Assembly (NCBI RefSeq): GCF_025766255.1 | Contig: NW_026516713.1 | Location: forward strand, 186,001 to 250,000 | Origin: Zychaea mexicana | Lineage: Eukaryota; Mucoromycota; Mucoromycetes; Mucorales; Lichtheimiaceae | Direction: 5' to 3' | DNA: 64,000 bases | Shown here: positions 11,917-22,483 of the stretch, one piece after another | Layout of the letters: each line of letters begins with the position of its first letter | Position numbering within the stretch: the stretch's first letter is position 1 | Made by a program: the position numbers and the translations under genes | Notes under the pieces: model-generated | Databases searched by the model: none | Told to the model about the DNA's origin: nothing | Seen by the model: the letters and a program-made list of their open reading frames with translations, nothing else

Positions 11917-13771
11917 TTATGACATCAACGGATTTGGACAAGTGTCAGGGATCGGTAAATCCTTGGGCTGTGCTTTGCCTTTAAGCTTTTTGCTGCTGCC
12001 GCAGTTCTCCTTGTCGCTTGTCAAACCCTCGGTCCCTTTCACGGTGACATCAAAGGATTCGAGATGCACTGACTCTTTGAGATCCTTGTTGCGCTCCCAA
12101 TCATCAACCAGCTTTTGCAAATCAGACATCCGACTGGCTGAATCGTTCCTATATGGCATCATTATATATATCATCATTAATAAACCCGCTTGCTTTTTTC
12201 CCCCAAGACTCTATATACCATGTACACCACTGCCAATCAGATGTGGACTTGATTATTTTACCATACTGAACTAGGCGAGCAACATGCCAGCTGTCGTCGA
12301 GTAGTCAGGAAACGTGTCAAGTATTGTTTCTCACTTTCGCTGGATCGCTTCTTTCCGGTCAGATGTAGAATTCTGGGAAGGTTGATCTGCGGCTCGGTGT
12401 ACTAAGTCGTCGTAGTAGTAGTAGTAGTTTTGTAGGGTGCGAAGAACATCATCAGTAAAAAAACAGACCCACGCTTAATTGATTACCCCTAATCTCAATC
12501 AAATATTTTTTTTTCTCATATCGTCAGCAAAAATACCATACCTGCCAGCCATGTTGGACAATCGTATCTAGATGAAAATAGCGTCGTTTGTGTAGCACAT
12601 TGGTATTAGCGTTACTTTTTCTCTCTTTCTCTCCAATGCTAAAAGAGTTTCACCTCAGCTCTCTCTCTTTCTCTCTCTCCTGTCTTCTTATGTGCAATAG
12701 CTCTTGTCTTTGAATATTACCATAAAACAACGCCATCCCCAGATTCGAATGGACGCCGACACTGGCGGCGTATTTGAGTGCTGGTTTCAGATACATGGCA
12801 TGGCCGATATCCAACTGAGTCTGCACAAAGGCTGCATCCGTACACGCTGCGTTTTTCCACGCTTTGGCGTACCCGGCTTTCTTTAGTTTGCTGATATCTG
12901 CACGGCGTGGATCGCTGAAATCATATTGTGACAAGCGCTTCAACTCCTTGAGACTCTTTTTCAAGGGTGATTTGGAGTTCTTTTTCAGGTATTGCAAGAC
13001 CACCGTATACGCATCGTTGGTTCCTGACGTGAAGCCAATATAGCCACTAGTATTTCCAAAGAGTGTTAGTAAACTATCTATTGGTTGTGAAACTAATCAC
13101 CATTCCTCTCTACCTCCACTGACCTCGTGTAACCGCGACAGTCGCCAATATCTTCAATGTACTGGTTGATGTGAAAGAGTGACAATTAGTTTGCTATAGA
13201 AAACAAAAAAGACTCTCTCTCTCTCTGTGTGTGTGTGTTTCTTACCGCATAGCCAATGCTGGTTACACCATTCTCAAACCTATTTTAGGGTTAGTACGCA
13301 TAAAGAACAGAGAGATCAAAAAAGTGACATACACGTTGGTTATCAATTGTGCCATTTTGGCAGTTTGGTTGTCAATCGACTGATTTGGTAAATCCGAGAT
13401 ATCGTAAAAGCTATAATCGTCATGGCGGTTAGCGACAGGGCTCTAGCTAGACAACCCGTCGTTAATAAGGAGTGAACTGAAACTGCTTACGTTGTGCAAT
13501 TAGCCAGCTGATTGCCGCTACCTCGATCTTCATCATCTTCGTCAACATCATCATCATCAGGGTCGTCATTTTTTTCATCGTCGCCATTGCCACTGTTACT
13601 GCTTCCACATGTTTGTTCGTCCGTCTTGCCGTCAAACTCGAATTTTTTGCAAATGGCATCATGTGGTTTAAAGTCACCCGTGCAATAATGATTTTCGCCT
13701 GCTTGAACTGCTACCGCTACCAGCAATAGTAGGGCAGAAATCATCAATGCTACAAGTGACGCAGACCGCAT
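11917..13771 (-). CDS. Secreted GH46 chitosanase
   Basis: Eight minus-strand exons: 13491-13771, 13333-13410, 13246-13279, 13124-13161, 12721-13046, 12542-12567, 12262-12401 and 11917-12148. They give 384 residues. Residues 1-24 form a signal peptide (hydrophobic ALLLLVAVAV core ending in QAG). GH46 endo-chitosanases cleave chitosan with an inverting Glu/Asp pair. The conserved block NVFENGVTSIGYA (general-acid Glu) and YIEDIGDCRGYT (base Asp), then GYIGFTSGTNDAY and FYDTIVQHG, match the family. The C-terminal helices read LTRFLTTRRQLACC and NDSASRMSDLQKLVDDW. Oddities: an Asp-rich linker of about 25 residues around residues 60-90 precedes the catalytic domain, a Cys replaces the usual Gly in GD-G-RGYT, and there is a charged tail of about 45 residues. 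A role in remodelling chitosan-rich walls is inferred. Confidence 0.9.
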
Positions 13772-16630
13772 TGTTTGGCAGAAGAATAGGAGGAATGGAG
13801 TATGTGTGCTTGACGACTGTGTATGTAAAGGAAGGGAATGAGCGAGAAGACGATCAAGGAGGAGGAGGAAAAGAGAGAAAGAGCGTGTGAGAGGTAGTAA
13901 GTAGTATGTAATCTATTGGCGAGTTAAAAGCAAAAGAAAAAAAGAAAAAGGAATGTAACAATGGGGTGCTCTTTATATAATGTATGCATGAACAACCGTT
14001 CTCCTTCTTCTCCCACACCAAAAGAGCGATAATTAACCAGCGGTTAAGGTTAGTTTGACCATTCCTAAATGATCATTTCTGTTCCTTTACTCACAAAATT
14101 GCGTGTTATTTCCCAATATTAGGGGCTGAGTATGGATGGGAGGCATTTGACAACAGTTGTGGGCTTTTCAACATGCATGAAAATCATATCGAAGAAGGGT
14201 CGCCTTTACACAGACGACACATAAGCGCACCCATCCATTTGCTTTGTATTTCAAGCACTAGGAATTGCCACTTTAAAAGTGGAAATGAAAGAATTGGAAA
14301 AACCACACCCAATTATGCTGGGCTTCTTTGTCTCCACATCGCTTATAAGAGATTTTGCCCAAATCCGGGAACGCTAATAATATTCATAATTTGTCTCCGG
14401 TAAAAGGAAGAACAGGAGAGAAAGGGGGTCTTTCTATTTCTTTTCCCCAAACGATGCAAGCAAATTTCTTCTTCTACCCAATAACTCAATGTGCTTCGGT
14501 TGTTGTTGCCACCCAAATTTATTTCTATGATTAAAGGGAAATTATAGTCAGACATGCCTGCATCCTCCATCCCCCTAGCTACTACCTACAGTATTATTAC
14601 ATAACTACTACAATGTAACTATAGGGATGGAATTACATGGAAGACCGCACTGTCTTTTTTCTTACCGGAACTCCCATGTCTTAACCCTCACCAGCGATAA
14701 GCGCTTTCTGAATCATTCCTGCGATCCAAATTGTAATATATGTAGTGGAGAAATAAAAGCAGTGACTATCTCTTGCTATATACGCAAATGAATCCACTTT
14801 GTACTACAGCATCATTGCATGACATTTCAAAATTTGGGTATTGCGATCAGAAATGCCAAAAAGAGACTAATGCAATGCAGGTTCATTGTTGTGTTACCAT
14901 ACGCGTTTTCTACTTTGTGATTCGGTGTGGTACTTACCAAAGGTATGACTACTAATGTGATGATATGATACTAAAGATGTGTAATTCATAATCATAAAGA
15001 GTATCATCTGAGGATATGTGTTTATTGGAGAGTGGGTTCAAGGATGTCGTCGTACAGTTCTTCTTTAAAAAAAGTCATCAATACGCCGAGAAGAGTGAGA
15101 AAAAGTGACAAGTTAATAATGGTACTGCACTGCCAAATCTGCTAATAACGCTGCTGCATCTATGTCCATACACATGAATTTTTAAATCTTTTATGATACT
15201 GTGAATCTTTATTCTGATCGTTCTCTGGTTTATGTCAGCTCTCAAAATTGTCAGCGAAATCACATATGCTCACGCTCTGCGTGCTTGTTGAAAGGACTGA
15301 CTGCTGGCTGGCTGCCCGTTTGTAGCAGCAGTAATTGGTGGGGCCAGTGGTTGTAAAATATACTGTCTCCATCCCTCCGGCCGCGGGAAAACTTAGTGTA
15401 GACGGCTCTTTCTTCACTTTCAGTTTTACTCCTTTAGCAAGTTGTTTTTTTCGAAAAGTATACTCATCATCAGTAACAATAACAATAGTAATATTTAGAT
15501 TAAACTATATCATACCCGCCATTATTGATGCTAAGAGAAACAAAAATAGGCAAAGTGACTTGTTGGCTGCTGCCAATCCTGCGTCGGGGGTACTTTATAG
15601 AACAATCATTTATTTAATGAAGGTATATCATTTCGACAAAGACACCCACCCGTGCGTCAGACATCCGAAAGAAGCTGGCGCTGCGGTATTAAAGAGATAT
15701 GACTCATCGGCAACAAGGGTCGTCGATCGGCCATAACATTGTGCCGGCATCGTGAGGCAACAGGAAGAAGATAGTGGTGGCTCAAAACAAGCACCATCAC
15801 CGGACAGCAGCTTTGGCAACCAAGCCAGCAGAGCTTTGGCAGATTATTTATAGCCAAAGGGTATAATCTCTGGCGCTATCAAAGGCGATCAATCTTTGAT
15901 AAAAGATTTGGTGCGTGTATTTTAAAAAACGGATTTGGGTACCATGCTCTACGTATGGTTTATCATATATACTGCCGTTTGGTGTATCGTTGCTTGCTAA
16001 ATCCTTGTCTTGGTATGATAATATTTAGGAGAAGCGTCGGAGCAGACCAAGGCTTGCTATAACATTGTAGAATAATCACAATAAAACGTCCTCGTTGGAG
16101 CTGTCACATTGTAAGTATTGTCTTTGTAGTTTTTGTCTGCTTCAATCAGTAATCTCGGATCATATTGATAGAACATAAACATATTCAGAAGAACGATTTT
16201 GGTGCAAAAAACGAACGCAGTGAGCACAACCTTGGAGTGATGCGTTCGTCTATCCTAATTTTGTTGAGGGTATGTTTTTGATCTTTCATTTGAACTGTAA
16301 CAATGAAAAAGCTCTCACGTGTTTAAAGTACTGTCGCTCAGAGGAAAAACAGCTGTTATGATAATTGATGACGGACTGGATCCTAGAAGTAAGAGAAGCA
16401 AGAGGGCCGTCTTTTGGATGAAGCTACTACATTAGTTATTATTAAGAAAAAGTAAATATACAAGGTTCTGATAGTCGGAGTTGTTAATATGCAAGTGCAA
16501 CACAACAATGAACTTGCATCGCCTTAGAGCCTCTTTGATATGCATATTACTATTATAAATTATTTATTATGATGACAGCCATGGTTTGATACAAGAGTTT
16601 GCATGACTCTACTGTTTCTACAGAACGTAA
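13772..16630. other. Intergenic region between chitosanase start and msrA end
   Basis: 2.9 kb without a recognisable gene. It holds the chitosanase promoter, with GA-rich sequence at 13840-13890. Several frames of 60-130 codons exist on both strands (for example 15335-15736), but none shows a domain, a plausible spliced continuation or coding-like composition. A 9-bp perfect inverted repeat lies at 16211-16249. Confidence 0.55.
16211..16249. repeat. Perfect 9-bp inverted repeat with 21-nt loop
   Basis: ACGAACGCA at 16211-16219 is the reverse complement of TGCGTTCGT at 16241-16249. It lies about 380 nt past the msrA stop. It could be a fold in a 3' transcript or chance. Confidence 0.5.
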
Positions 16631-17704
16631 CTACCAGCGCAAGAAGTGGGTGGGGCACTACAGAAATTTGAAAGAAAGCACTTGGTAAAATGGAAGATAA
16701 TGCTCTCCACGATAAATGGAAATGAAAATGGTTCCTTACCTCATAGCCGGTGGGGTTCTTATCAAGGTAAAGCTAAATAAGAGAGAGAGAGAGAGAGAAA
16801 GGTTAGGACGACGTCAAATTGATTCCCCTAGTCAACTAATGCAAAAGTAGTATTACCTGGTGATATTCTTCGGCATCGTAAAATTTACCAGCAGGAACGA
16901 GTTGTGTGACGATCTTCTTGTCCTTGTAATGTTTTTCTTGAACTTCATCAGTGACGCGTTGAGCAATCTCCTTTTGCTCAGGAGAGTGGTAGAAGATGAC
17001 AGACCGGTATTGTGTGCCAACATCAGGACCCTGTTTATGTAGTATGTGTTACATGGGTGGTGGTGGTGGTCGTGGTGAGTTTGTCGGCAAATGCAAGAGA
17101 CTGAAACATTACCTGAGCATTGGCAGTGGTGGGATCTATGATTTTTCCATCACAGTCAGTGAAGAAGAAAGAAAGCCCCATATCAAATTAAGAATTACCA
17201 TGCATCTTGTAGAAGAATTCAACCAGAGTCTCGTACTTTGTGCGCTTGGGGTCAAATGTCAATTCGACAGCTTCGGCGTGATTGGTGGTACCAGTGCAAA
17301 CCTTATTGAGGGGGATATGCATATGATTGAGCAAACGTCATTCTCTCTCGTATTAAACATACAAAGAGAGAGAGAGAGAGAGTGAGAGACTTACCAAGCG
17401 ATAGTCGGGGTCTTCAGTGTTGCCACCAGTGTAGCCGACCTTGGCAGTAACGCCCTCACCACCAAAATGTTTGCGAAAGATATGCTCGACGCCCCTTGAA
17501 ACGATTCGTATTCATTTTTGCGTGTGTGTTCGAGCATTAGAATCATTGTAATGTCCTCGAATTGCTTCAGAAAAAAAAAGTTTACCAGAAGCAGCCGGCA
17601 GCAAAGGTAGCAAGTTCAGTGTTTCCAGACATATGTTTGAGAGTAGAGTAATTAGAGGAGAGATGTCCTTGAAGCTGGATTGCTCGGGAAAGAAAAGCTT
17701 TCAT
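16631..17704 (-). CDS. MXR1: Peptide methionine-S-sulfoxide reductase (MsrA)
   Basis: Seven minus-strand exons: 17586-17704, 17395-17494, 17199-17301, 17113-17135, 16857-17030, 16740-16772 and 16631-16657. They give 192 residues. MsrA reduces methionine-(S)-sulfoxide in proteins using thioredoxin. The catalytic GCFWGVEHIFR motif, [50 protein letters not shown] and the C-terminal [22 protein letters not shown] are all present. The Trp of GCFW is split by intron 1. The last three exons include pieces of 23, 33 and 27 nt. Two in-frame Met codons exist. The upstream one adds 25 residues, [10 protein letters not shown]..., rich in Ser, Arg and Leu, which could be a mitochondrial presequence; the inner one ([10 protein letters not shown]) would give the cytosolic form. 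Confidence 0.94.
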
Positions 17705-19587
17705 TATGCGGGTGCCAATCAATATTGCGTGCTCGACCTTGATTGTTCCGCTCGCGTGGACCCCTCCCCAACTTTTCCCACTCCCACCCACCCCCCCCCC
17801 GCCCAACCAAAAAAAAAAAAAAAAGTTCCCCCAGCAGCACATGACTTCTCTAGCTTACTGTTTACAAATACTTAGTATTATAGAAAGACAATTTGCACTA
17901 TAGATACGGGTGTAAAAAGTAATACTGAGCGCAAAATGAGCCACTGTTATATGCGCGTGAAAACAGGCAAAAACAGGCAACAAACATACATTTAGATGGA
18001 GACACTTTATCAAGCAAACGGTTGATCTTGTTATTGATGTCGCCCGCATTAATCGAAAAGGCCAAAGGGCACGTTTTGCTCTCAATGATCCAGCGTTGCC
18101 CCGGTCTAGTGACGCGTGCTCCCTATAAAGCTAACTGCGTGCTGTCTATCTTTGCAACCAACCAACAACAGACCGTCTCGTATTAGCACATATAGTCTGC
18201 TTCCAAAGTTCAATTGGCATCAACAGGTCTCTTTTTCCATAGTTATGTGGGGGGTTGACAAGACTACCACTTTAAAACAAAGTGGATTCAAACGGTCTAC
18301 GACTGTATTGCTATCATTGATCGCCAATAACATGCTCACCTGTTCGTACAGCAGCAGGATTTGTAATGACGATGGAACTTGAGCTGTGGTGTTATGTGTA
18401 GCTAGTATGGTTCCGTTTCTCACAACGTGGTTCCTAAATGATAATCTTTTGTTTTAGATACATCCGACAACTTGGATCACCGTGAGTTTGATTAAAAGCA
18501 AATGACACCCAGCCTGGATGGGGTTAATCCTATTGAGCTTATGGCAGCATAAAGCAGACAGGCACAAAAAAGTTACGAATCCAACCAGAGTGCATATATC
18601 TATTCACACAGCGACTTGTTTATTCAATGGAGTCAAAACAACATCTTCCATGATAAACATACAGAACTGCCGATGGCCTTCAAGTAAACACACACGCACA
18701 CACACACAGAGAGAGAGAGAGAGGTTGAATGAAATGCGCTTGATGTATCTCTACTTGTTCGTCTTATATATGCATGTATAACTTGTTCCTTCCGCTGCAG
18801 AACTTTTAATACCTTCTTTAAACGATTACGATAGAAGAGCTGGTAGATCAATACATGCATAATAAGAGTTATATACCATTTTAAAAAGGCGGCTTGGGGG
18901 GGGGTTTGAGTGAGTGGTCCGGAGCCAATGTCATTGATGTCTTCATATACACTCAACCATGACAGAGCTGCATGCAGTGAACGAGACTAAGTTTGACACG
19001 TGCAGTATTGTTCAGTATAACCCAGGTTTTTTAGTCACTACTACCACTACTACTGCTACTGCTACTGTACACATACTACTACAAAGTACTACTATCTAGA
19101 AGTCTGCAACGTGTAGTATCTACTAATAGTATTTCGAGGGCAACCAATTTGTTACCCTTGTTACTTTTTGTGTACATCTGCACATATATCATATTTGAAG
19201 AGTGTGATATGTGTGTACAATTAAATAAGGCTCCTTTGATTGCGACGATGGGCAGTATTATTTAATATATCATGTACATACAGTCAGGTCTCTTTATATT
19301 TATTAGCCGACATATATGTAGAAGAACATGGTTTCTCTTCTTCTACCTCAGATACTGCGCTCCCTATGATGAATCTATGATGAAGGAAAAGTTAGGGTTT
19401 CTTCAAGGGAAAAGGCGGAGGTGGTGCGAAAGTCCAATCATAGAGGGCTTGTATTATATGAGGAAATGATCGCGTCTCCTTTTCCCCCATAGCACATTTC
19501 GCCACAGGTCTTTGTGTACGTAAACCAAGATAGTACAGATTTTTAAATCATCAGCCTCGCGGCATTTACATTTAGAAATACTAATTT
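17705..19587. other. Intergenic region between msrA start and OTU2 end
   Basis: 1.9 kb. Features seen are C-runs and A-runs at 17790-17824 just upstream of msrA, a short GA repeat at 18710-18722, and CTA/CTG-like repeats near 19035-19085. No open frame resembles a known protein. Confidence 0.55.
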
Positions 19588-21418
19588 TTACGCGTCCAAA
19601 AGTGAGTTATAATGGGCTCCTAACGAATAAAGATGTTTATGATACCTATGTGAAAAAAAAGGGGGAGAAAATAAACGAGTTAGTTAGGTTTGAGTTAAAA
19701 TTCAAAGCATCCGTACGCGCTATCTGAACAGAAAGTGATAGCAGTAGTAGTAGTAATAGAAGACGATTATTCTATACTACAAGTAGTAGCAATGCTAAAC
19801 TATCATGTAGGGTAATGCTACTTACGCCAGTTTAAGTGGTGCCTTGCCGGGATACTCCTCCTCATTGACCTTGAGGACAGGTTGGCCCATCTGAACGATA
19901 TGGATTGGAACCTCCTTGACGCGTGATAAAGCAACAATCTAAAATGTGTGTCAAAATCACTTTGCCCTTTATTCACCCTTTTTTTTTTCAAATCCATTTA
20001 CTTTACTTGAAGACATGCCCGCGTTTTATCATCCACTCTCTCCCGCTGTGTGTGTGTGTGCGTGTCTTACCTCTATTTGACCGCCCCATCGAGGGGTTTT
20101 CTCAATTTCATCACAATAACGTTCAAAGTCATCTATCAAGGGCGCAAAGCATAGTTTTTTTTTTGTTCTCGTTAGAAGGACCATATGCTGATATTTACGC
20201 CCCACCTCTCCCTTGCGCTGTGTACGTAAAAGTTATACAGTTTACACACTGACGACCCAAGATACGTATCCACCTTTCTTCCAACTCCTATTTTTTCATT
20301 CTGTTTTTTTTACCTGCACTGTACATGTCGCCGTCGTCTTTGTACAAGAATGGTATAAAATCATCCGAATGATCCCGCATATAACTTGCTGCTAGCTTCC
20401 GAAGCTCCTGATGGCCCACCTAGAACAGATAAAGAAAGGAGGTAAAAGTAATGCAAAGTACGCCGTTAGTATACATACCGACAGACGAGCAGTAATCATG
20501 GGCAATACGGGCGCCATGCAGATCGACTTTTACCTCCTGGTGATATCTACTAGACAGTTGGTTCGAAATAGCATTGTATAAACTTATACAATATCAGAGA
20601 AAAAAAAGTTAGTAAAAAGATCACCATCACCCGCCCACCCAATAAAAAAAGCATTGATTTACCAATGACCATCGGCATGAATCTAAAGTCATGATAAAAT
20701 TAGTTATTTTGTTACTGCCAACTATTAACCAAATCGTATGGCTTATCTTACCTCATGAACTTTGAGTTTCAGCTTCTCGAGTAACTCTTGGATAGAAGCT
20801 TTTTCTAATGCCCCCATATCGACTTGATCGCTAGCCTCCTTTTCGGCCTCGTCACGTAACCGTTGCATTTCTGCCTCACGACGCTGTTGTCGTAACTTTG
20901 CCTTATTTGGCTTCTTTTTCTTTTGCTGCTGTTCAATAGCACCAGCCTTCTTGGACGTCTCGTCGGTGGCGTCCTTACCGTTGTTGCCGTCTTGGACACT
21001 TAATTCTTGAAGTCGTTCTAACGAAATACCATCGTCTTCGTCCTCCTAAATCGTAAAGGGGGAAATGTTGTCAATATCATTCTCTTTGCTTTGTTATTAT
21101 GTGAACCACTTTAGAAATCACCTCTTCTTCGCCTTGTAAAGCGCGTAATTCTTTTTCATGTTTCACTCGAAGGTCATATTCCATATCATTGATGCGTGAT
21201 TGGACTTCCTTCTTTTTCCGCTTGTTGCTGCTTGGAACGGATTTTCGCAATGCAATGATTTTGGCTTGTAATGCTTTTTGTTCAGCCCCATGTCGTTCTT
21301 GCATGGCTTCTAGCGTTTCTTGGCCATTCCCGTCAAGTTTGCTATTGTTGTTGTTGTTGGTAGTGTTATCAGCTGGTGCTGTACAAGTGGCTGCTGCAGA
21401 TTCGACTTGATCTGACAT
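19588..21418 (-). CDS. OTU2: OTU-family deubiquitinase, Otu2/OTUD6 type
   Basis: Eight minus-strand exons: 21122-21418, 20752-21045, 20663-20682, 20534-20582, 20314-20419, 20071-20132, 19826-19938 and 19588-19645. They give 332 residues. The first 200 residues are charged coiled-coil (Lys/Glu-rich), as in OTUD6. The C-terminal OTU cysteine protease domain shows IHADGHCLYNAISNQL (catalytic Asp and Cys), LRKLAASYMRDHSDDFIPFL, WGGQIEIVALSRV and YHKHLYSLGAHYNSL (catalytic His and Asn). OTU enzymes cleave ubiquitin from substrates; Otu2/OTUD6 proteins associate with translation machinery. The catalytic Cys codon is split TG|T by an intron, and the preceding exon is only 20 nt. In exon 4 I use the donor after HQE; reading on would add about 20 residues and shift the frame. 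Confidence 0.92.
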
Positions 21419-22483
21419 TATTCAAGCTTGGGTTTTGTATTATTATCGGGACTTTCGGACCGTAAGCAGAGGGCATGTACACGTTTTTTTTTTCTGCATA
21501 TGAAAAAAAAGAAAGTTGGCTCGTTTGGGGTGGGGGGGGTTGTACGTGTGACAGCCCTTTCTCGATTAAAATAGGGAGGTGGAAATAGATGGCTACTTGC
21601 ATAACAATGTCATATTGCTTAAGGTTGAAAAGATATCCGGGCAACAACAAGCCCCTATCATTGCACACACACCCTCTCTATTCTTACCATGCTCTCCCAC
21701 TTGAACGCCGCTGGGCTTGGTGCCTGGCTTGGCTGGTGGGTGTGGCAGGCTGCTTCTGCTTCTGCTTCTGCAGCAGCCGCCTCTGCCGCCGCCGCCCCGG
21801 TTAGAGCCGGAAATAAAGAAAGAAAAAAAAAAGGAGTAAAAAAGACGCACGGCTAGGCGGGGGATGAGAAAGAGATTTGAGGAACACATTTTTTTCTTTG
21901 ATACCACCACTACTGCTATATCACCACCAAGTTATTAAAAAAAAGAGACACAGCTTAAGTGTAATGATCCACGTTTGGATGTTTTTTTTACTACGATTTG
22001 TATTGTACTTCAAGTTACATACAAAGTCTATATAAGAAATAGAGTCAAGAAGCGGAGAGGATGCAAAAGTAGGAAATTAGACTGGAGTGATCATGATTAT
22101 ACAAAAGAGTAGGTTAAGAAAAATAAGAGAGTTAGAAAGAAAGGAGGCTAGTTGTGCCCATATGCATGATAAGAGGAGGCGGGCGGGCGAAGGTTGAATA
22201 TGATAGGGCAGAGAGTTTGGAATAGAGCAGAGTGCCATAGAGTATATGTATGTGGAAGAAGCGATATATGCGATGTAGAGAGTATGGAGGTACTTTGTTG
22301 GGCTGTGTGCGGAAGTGTGTAGCTAAGGAGGTGGTTGCTGCTGCTGTTGACGGGGAGAGTTAGGGTCTCTTCATATTACTCTACAAAACCCATGTGTTGA
22401 GGAATAGAGAGAGAGAGAAATAGAGAGATAGAGTATGAGTGATACGGTAGATGCTAAGACGGGTAGATAAAACAGTGTGTGTT
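21419..22483. other. Intergenic region between OTU2 start and RCH1 end
   Basis: About 1.06 kb. It contains the OTU2 promoter, with G/C-rich short repeats near 21740-21800 and A-runs at 21820 and 21935, then GA-rich sequence toward the RCH1 3' end. No gene recognised. Confidence 0.55.

Noticed and set aside
16211..16249. Inverted repeat as a terminator or transposon end
   Set aside because: Only 9 bp, no target-site duplication or transposase nearby; kept as a minor repeat only.
19681..19790. Alternative last exon of OTU2 ending AYGCFEF
   Set aside because: It lacks the catalytic His motif; the exon at 19588-19645 supplies YHKHLYSLGAHYNSL in the right phase.
20463..20533. Reading on past HQE in the OTU gene (VKVDLHGARIAHDYC)
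   Set aside because: It would shift the frame at the next exon, while the donor GAG|GTAAAA gives the family spacing between the catalytic Cys and the next helix.
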